Assembly: GCA_019242065.1 (NCBI GenBank)
Contig: JAFAWJ010000357.1
Location: 1 to 7,046 of the forward strand
Length of the DNA: 7,046 bases
Source of the DNA: Chloroflexota bacterium
GTDB taxonomy: Bacteria > Chloroflexota > UBA6077 > CF-72
Direction of reading: 5' to 3'
Of the stretch, positions 1-7,046 are shown in pieces. The notes under the pieces are model-generated. The model searched no databases. It had not been told where the DNA came from and worked only from the letters and a program-made list of their open reading frames with translations. The number at the start of each line of letters is the position of its first letter. The stretch's first letter is position 1. A program made the translations under genes and the position numbers.

Positions 1-1984
<1,984 letters not shown>

Positions 1985-2013
1985 TCTGTGAGTTGTGCTC
2001 TCCCGTCGGGCCG

Positions 2014-2046
2014 CCGAGTGTACTCCCTCGGAGTCGCGGAACCGCG
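2014..2046 (-). repeat. Overlapping inverted repeats between dprA and topA
   Basis: The 63-base gap holds three small inverted repeats on the transcribed strand. CGCGGTTCCGCG (2046..2035) starts two bases after the dprA stop codon. ACTCC-GAG-GGAGT (2034..2022) and CCGAG-(8 bases)-CTCGG (2031..2014) share bases, so they cannot form together. None is followed by a U-run, so this is not a standard intrinsic terminator. They may be chance in GC-rich DNA, or a small RNA element between the two genes. Confidence 0.35.
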
Positions 2047-2047
2047 T

Positions 2048-3151
2048 TCAGGCCCGGGTATACAACATTGAACCGACCTGGCGAGCCAATCCTTTCAATT
2101 CCAGCACGGCCAGTGTGGCCGAAACGTCGCCCGGACGCATAGTCAGATCGCGGGCCAGGGCATCAATGTGACGCGGTTCGGGACTCAGGGCCTGCCACAC
2201 CGTGGTTTCGTCGGGGGCGAGATCGGGCACGTGACATGCCAGTGCGTTGTCGTCGACCGCAGGCGGGGCACTCAGCGCGCTTGACCTCAGGACGTCGAGG
2301 ATATCGTCCGCCGACGTCACGGGTGTGGCGCCCTGTTTGAGAAGCTGGTTGGTGCCGGCGCAGGTCGGACTGAAGATACTGCCCGGCACGGTCAGCACGT
2401 CACGCCCCTGCTCGAGCGCAAAATCCGCCGTGATGAGCGCACCGCTCGGCTCACCCGCCTCGACGATGACCGTGACCAGCGACAGACCCGAGATGATGCG
2501 GTTGCGGCGCGGGAAGTTGACCGCATCCGGCGGCACGCCAGGCGCGAACTCGGAGACGAGCGCGCCGGCGTGGGTCTCGACGATCGCCCGCGCCAGGCTC
2601 GCGTTCTGGGCCGGGTAGACCTGGTCGAGGCCGTTGCCGAGGACGGCGATCGTGCGGCCGCCGGCCTTCACCGCCGCACGGTGCACGACGGTATCGATGC
2701 CTTTGGCCAGGCCACTCACCAGCGTGACGCCTGCCGCCGCGAGATCCTCGCTCAGGCGGTCGGCGACGGCCATGCCGTAGCCCGAGGCACGGCGGGTGCC
2801 GACCAGGGCGACCGCCGTTGCGTCGGCCGCTGTCAGGCTGCCGCGGGCGAACAGGACCGGCGGCGGGTCGGCGACAGTGCGCAGGTTGAGCGGATAGTCC
2901 TCGTCGAGCAGGGTGAGCGAGGTGATCTGCAGGCGGGCCAGTTTCTGGACGATGGCCTCGGGGGTGGTGGACTCGTGGAGCTTGCGGACGGCGTCGATGG
3001 TGCGCCGCTCGAGGCCCGCGGCGGCGAGTTCGATGGCCGGGGCCTGCCAGGCGTGCTGGGCGCTGCCGCAGACGGACAGTAGCCGCTGGAAGCGGATGGG
3101 GCCGATGCCGGGGGCGGTGTTGAGGGCGACCCAGCAGGCGCGTTCGTCCAT
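2048..3151 (-). CDS. dprA: DNA-processing protein DprA (Smf)
   Basis: DprA/Smf binds incoming single-stranded DNA in the cytoplasm and loads RecA during natural transformation. It is also found in many bacteria not known to be competent. From the ATG at 3151 it is 367 residues. A helix-hairpin-helix-like APGIGPIRFQRLL (13-25) opens the protein. The Rossmann-like DprA core follows with VGTRRASGYG (117-126), SGLAKGIDTVVHRAA (146-160), GNGLDQVYP (172-180), FPRRNRIISG (213-222) and SGALITADFALEQGRDVLTV (236-255), all family signatures. The C-terminus (about 316-365), with HIDALA and VSATLAVLELKGL, is the winged-helix domain seen in many DprA proteins, so the gene looks complete. Start choice: MDERACWVALNTAPGIGP matches the usual beginning, whereas an in-frame GTG at 3208..3206 would add 19 residues with no family resemblance. 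The GTG has GAGG only 2 bases before it and lies in an inverted repeat; the ATG has no clear Shine-Dalgarno. The function is sure, the start is not. Confidence 0.94.
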   Translation of the reverse strand: MDERACWVALNTAPGIGPIRFQRLLSVCGSAQHAWQAPAIELAAAGLERRTIDAVRKLHESTTPEAIVQKLARLQITSLTLLDEDYPLNLRTVADPPPVLFARGSLTAADATAVALVGTRRASGYGMAVADRLSEDLAAAGVTLVSGLAKGIDTVVHRAAVKAGGRTIAVLGNGLDQVYPAQNASLARAIVETHAGALVSEFAPGVPPDAVNFPRRNRIISGLSLVTVIVEAGEPSGALITADFALEQGRDVLTVPGSIFSPTCAGTNQLLKQGATPVTSADDILDVLRSSALSAPPAVDDNALACHVPDLAPDETTVWQALSPEPRHIDALARDLTMRPGDVSATLAVLELKGLARQVGSMLYTRA

Positions 3152-3205
3152 GGTGGTGGCCAGTGTGGCCCAGGGGGCGTCACGGGGCGCGCGCTTTTCA
3201 GACGT

Positions 3206-3221
3206 CACGCGCCTCGGCGTG
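3206..3221 (-). repeat. Small inverted repeat over the upstream GTG of dprA
   Basis: On the minus strand CACGC and GCGTG flank a six-base CGAGGC loop: a perfect 5-bp stem. The last three bases are the candidate GTG start of dprA (3208..3206), and the loop holds the only Shine-Dalgarno-like GAGG. If it folds, it would hide this GTG, which slightly favours the ATG at 3151 as the start. No U-tract follows, so it does not look like an intrinsic terminator. A stem this short can occur by chance in GC-rich DNA. Confidence 0.35.
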
Positions 3222-3252
3222 GAGAATTCGTCCTGGTGTGACGGGTGGTGTG

Positions 3253-4005
3253 CTAGGCGATGGCCGCCAAGCGCACGATGTCCAGAAACTGGTCGGCCCG
3301 CAGGCTCGCGCCGCCTACTAATGCGCCGTCGATGTCGGGCTGGGCGATGAACGCCGCGAAGTTGTCGGGCGTCACGCTGCCGCCGTACTGAATCTGCACC
3401 CCGTCGGCCACCGCCGCGCCGGCGACTTCGGCCACCGTGCGGCGGATCACGCCGATCGTCGCGTTGGCGCCCTCGGGCGTCGCCGCCCGCCCCGTCCCGA
3501 TCGCCCAGATCGGCTCATAGGCCAGTACCACGGCGGAGGCATGCTCCACACCGTCGAACGCGCCGCGCACCTGGCGTGCGACAACCGACTCCGTCTCGCC
3601 CTGCTCGTTCTGGCCCAGCGTCTCGCCGACGCACACGATCGGCACCAGGCCACTCGCGAGCGCAGCTTTGAGTTTGCGGTTGACCAGCGCGTCGTCCTCG
3701 CCAAAGTACTGCCGACGCTCCGAGTGGCCGAGGATGACATAGGAGACCAGGCCCTCGAGCATGAGCGGCGAGATCTCGCCCGTGAAGGCGCCCTTGGGTT
3801 CGGCGTACAGGTTCTGCGCGCCGACGAGAATGTCCGTTTCACGCAGCCGAGCAGAGATTGCCGGCAGCGAGGTGAACGGCGGACACACCACGCGTTCGAC
3901 GCCCTTGAACGACTGCAGGCGAGGCAGCATCGCGTCGACCAGCGCCAGGCTCTCGGCGATGGTGTTGTTCATCTTCCAATTGCCGGCGACGATCGGCTTT
4001 CTCAA
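3253..4005 (-). CDS. tpiA: Triose-phosphate isomerase
   Basis: Interconverts dihydroxyacetone phosphate and glyceraldehyde 3-phosphate, a cytoplasmic step of glycolysis and gluconeogenesis. At 250 residues it has the usual length of this single-domain TIM barrel. The substrate-binding and catalytic residues are all present: N9 and K11 in AGNWKMN (7-13), the electrophile H94 in GHSERRQYFGE (93-103), the catalytic base E164 in AYEPIWAIGTG (162-172), which continues into flexible loop 6, and the phosphate-binding YGGSV (207-211) and GALVGGASL (227-235). The start is taken as TTG at 4005..4003 because MRKPIVAGNWKMN is the normal family N-terminus. A second in-frame TTG at 4020..4018 overlaps the pgk stop and would add five residues (SGSAL after the initiator); it is possible but less like the family. 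The frame stays open further upstream, into pgk, but that stretch encodes nothing recognisable. With the chosen start the pgk-tpiA spacing is 11 bases, consistent with an operon. The Shine-Dalgarno is weak. Confidence 0.97.
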   Translation of the reverse strand: MRKPIVAGNWKMNNTIAESLALVDAMLPRLQSFKGVERVVCPPFTSLPAISARLRETDILVGAQNLYAEPKGAFTGEISPLMLEGLVSYVILGHSERRQYFGEDDALVNRKLKAALASGLVPIVCVGETLGQNEQGETESVVARQVRGAFDGVEHASAVVLAYEPIWAIGTGRAATPEGANATIGVIRRTVAEVAGAAVADGVQIQYGGSVTPDNFAAFIAQPDIDGALVGGASLRADQFLDIVRLAAIA

Positions 4006-4016
4006 AGCTGAACCAC

Positions 4017-5198
4017 TCAACAGTCGGCCTTCAGGGCCGCCACCCCCGGCAGCAGCTTGCCCTCGATGAATTCCAGCGACGCGCCCCCACCCGTCGAGAC
4101 GTGACTGAGCTTGTCGGCCACCCCCGCCTGCTCGACCGCCTGCACCGACTCGCCGCCGCCCACGATCGTGGTCGCCGGCGAAGCCGCCATGGCGCGCGCA
4201 ACCTGCAGCGTGCCGTCGGCAAAGCGCGGGTCTTCGAAAATCCCCATTGGACCGTTCCACAGGACCGTGCCGGCGTCGTCGATGGCAGCACCGAACTCGG
4301 CCGCCGCTTGCGGACCGATGTCCGCAATGATGTCCTCGGTCCCCACCCCATCTGCCGCGCACACACGCGGATGCGCGTCCGACGACTTGAGGTCGGTCGT
4401 CACCACCAGGTCCGCCGGCAGGACGATCTTGCCGCCACGCGCCATCAGGTCGCGCGCGGTCGGGACGAGGTCCGCTTCGAGCAAGCTGTGTCCGACCTCC
4501 AGGCCGCGCGCGGCTAGAAACGTGTTGGCCATGCCGCCGCCGATCAGCAGTCGATCGACGCGGTCGATCAGGTTTTCGAGCACCGCTAACTTCGAGGAGA
4601 CCTTGGCGCCGCCGACGATAGCCACGAACGGCCGCCTGGGATCCTCCAGCGCGCCGCCGATGGTGACGATTTCTTTCTCCATCAGCAAGCCCGCGACCGC
4701 CAGGAGATCATGGGCGATGCCTTCCGTCGAGGCGTGCGCGCGGTGCGCCGTCCCGAAGGCGTCGTTCACGAACACGTCGCCGAGTCTGGCCAAGTCGGCG
4801 GCGAAGGACGGGTCGTTGGCTTCTTCCTCCGGGTGGAATCGGACATTTTCGAGCAGGACGACTTCGCCGGGCCCGATCGCGCGCACCGCGGACTGAGCAG
4901 GCTGACCGACGCAGTCCGATCCGAAGGGACACGGCGAGCCGAGTAGCTCGCCCAGCCGGTCGGCGACAGGCTGCAGCGAGTACTTCGGATCACGCTTGCC
5001 GTCTGGCCGGCCCAGGTGCGACAGCAAGACCACCCGCGCGCCACGCTCGCGCAGGTACTGCAGCGTCGGCAGCGCGGCGCGGATGCGGGTGTCATCCGCA
5101 ACCCGACCGTCCTGGCGACCGAGCGGCACGTTGAAGTCGACGCGGACCACCGCGGTCTTGCCGCGCCAGTCCACGTCGCGGATGGTGCAGAGGGCCAC
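4017..5198 (-). CDS. pgk: Phosphoglycerate kinase
   Basis: Transfers the acyl phosphate of 1,3-bisphosphoglycerate to ADP, giving ATP and 3-phosphoglycerate; it runs in reverse in gluconeogenesis and carbon fixation. It is 393 residues, the usual bacterial monomer length, with both lobes complete. The N-terminal substrate lobe has RVDFNVP (19-25, with D21 and N23), SHLGRPDGK (60-68, H61 and R64), LLENVRF (115-121, R120) and VNDAFGTAHRAHAST (144-158, R153). The C-terminal nucleotide lobe has VGGAKVSSK (195-203, K203), LWNGPMGIFE (313-322), the GGGES loop (347-351) and the closing HVSTGGGASLEFIEGK (366-381). The start is GTG at 5198..5196, giving MALCTIRDVDWRGK, which lines up with the family N-terminus (TIRDxDxxGK); no ATG lies nearby. 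It begins 7 bases after the gap stop with no clear Shine-Dalgarno, which suggests translational coupling to gap (an inference). The gap product is its substrate, so the pairing makes metabolic sense. Confidence 0.98.
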   Translation of the reverse strand: MALCTIRDVDWRGKTAVVRVDFNVPLGRQDGRVADDTRIRAALPTLQYLRERGARVVLLSHLGRPDGKRDPKYSLQPVADRLGELLGSPCPFGSDCVGQPAQSAVRAIGPGEVVLLENVRFHPEEEANDPSFAADLARLGDVFVNDAFGTAHRAHASTEGIAHDLLAVAGLLMEKEIVTIGGALEDPRRPFVAIVGGAKVSSKLAVLENLIDRVDRLLIGGGMANTFLAARGLEVGHSLLEADLVPTARDLMARGGKIVLPADLVVTTDLKSSDAHPRVCAADGVGTEDIIADIGPQAAAEFGAAIDDAGTVLWNGPMGIFEDPRFADGTLQVARAMAASPATTIVGGGESVQAVEQAGVADKLSHVSTGGGASLEFIEGKLLPGVAALKADC

Positions 5199-5205
5199 CC
5201 GGTTG

Positions 5206-6315
<1,110 letters not shown>

Positions 6316-6320
6316 TGAAG

Positions 6321-6328
6321 GCTCCCTT
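6321..6328 (-). promoter_or_regulatory. Shine-Dalgarno of gap
   Basis: In the 19-base eno-gap gap the minus strand reads AAAGGGAG, ending 6 bases before the GTG start of gap. It is the clearest ribosome binding site in the window, and it fixes the gap start in preference to longer readings of the same frame that run back into eno. Confidence 0.75.
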
Positions 6329-6334
6329 TCTGTC

Positions 6335-7046
<712 letters not shown>

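Noticed and set aside
2570..3082. Plus-strand open frames opposite dprA
   Set aside because: They are antisense to conserved dprA motifs and have no recognisable domain.
3209..3252. A transcription terminator after tpiA
   Set aside because: No stable stem followed by a U-tract was found; the only inverted repeat nearby is a 5-bp stem without a U-run.
4006..4362. An N-terminal extension of tpiA of about 119 residues into pgk
   Set aside because: The frame is open by chance opposite no stop codon; the translation is Gly/Arg-rich and unlike any TIM extension, while MRKPIVAGNWKMN at 4005 is the standard start.

Overview
This is a GC-rich bacterial chromosome segment. Six protein genes, all on the minus strand, fill almost the whole window. 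Read in the direction of transcription (high to low coordinates) the order is eno (5' end cut off at the right edge), gap, pgk, tpiA, dprA and topA (3' end cut off at the left edge). No gene on the plus strand is convincing. The long plus-strand open frames, including one of about 646 codons opposite topA and one of about 334 codons opposite gap, are antisense shadows that come from the high GC content.

The first four genes form a tightly packed glycolysis/gluconeogenesis block. The eno-gap gap is 19 bases, gap-pgk 7 bases and pgk-tpiA 11 bases. Together they cover triose phosphate isomerisation, glyceraldehyde-3-phosphate oxidation, the first substrate-level phosphorylation, and phosphoglycerate dehydration to PEP. 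Phosphoglycerate mutase, which would link the pgk product to enolase, is absent here and may lie upstream of eno or elsewhere. Two information-processing genes follow on the same strand: dprA (ssDNA-binding RecA loader in natural transformation) after about 44-101 bases depending on its start, then topA (type IA topoisomerase) after 63 bases. No hairpin followed by a U-tract was found between any of the genes, so one transcript through all six is possible but unproven.

The organism cannot be named from the sequence alone. The high GC content, frequent GTG/TTG starts, and the form of the TopA zinc fingers and GAPDH motifs make a deep-branching GC-rich group such as Chloroflexota my best guess, at low confidence.

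This is mainly an ordinary housekeeping region, and I see no evidence of a new multi-gene system. No mobile element, CRISPR array, tRNA or rRNA was recognised. Points worth a second look are the non-canonical Cys/His zinc-ribbon motifs at the TopA C-terminus, a roughly 34-residue C-terminal tail and altered cofactor and active-site neighbours in GAPDH, non-AUG starts on three consecutive glycolytic genes, lower GC in eno than in its neighbours, and small inverted repeats in the two intergenic gaps around dprA.
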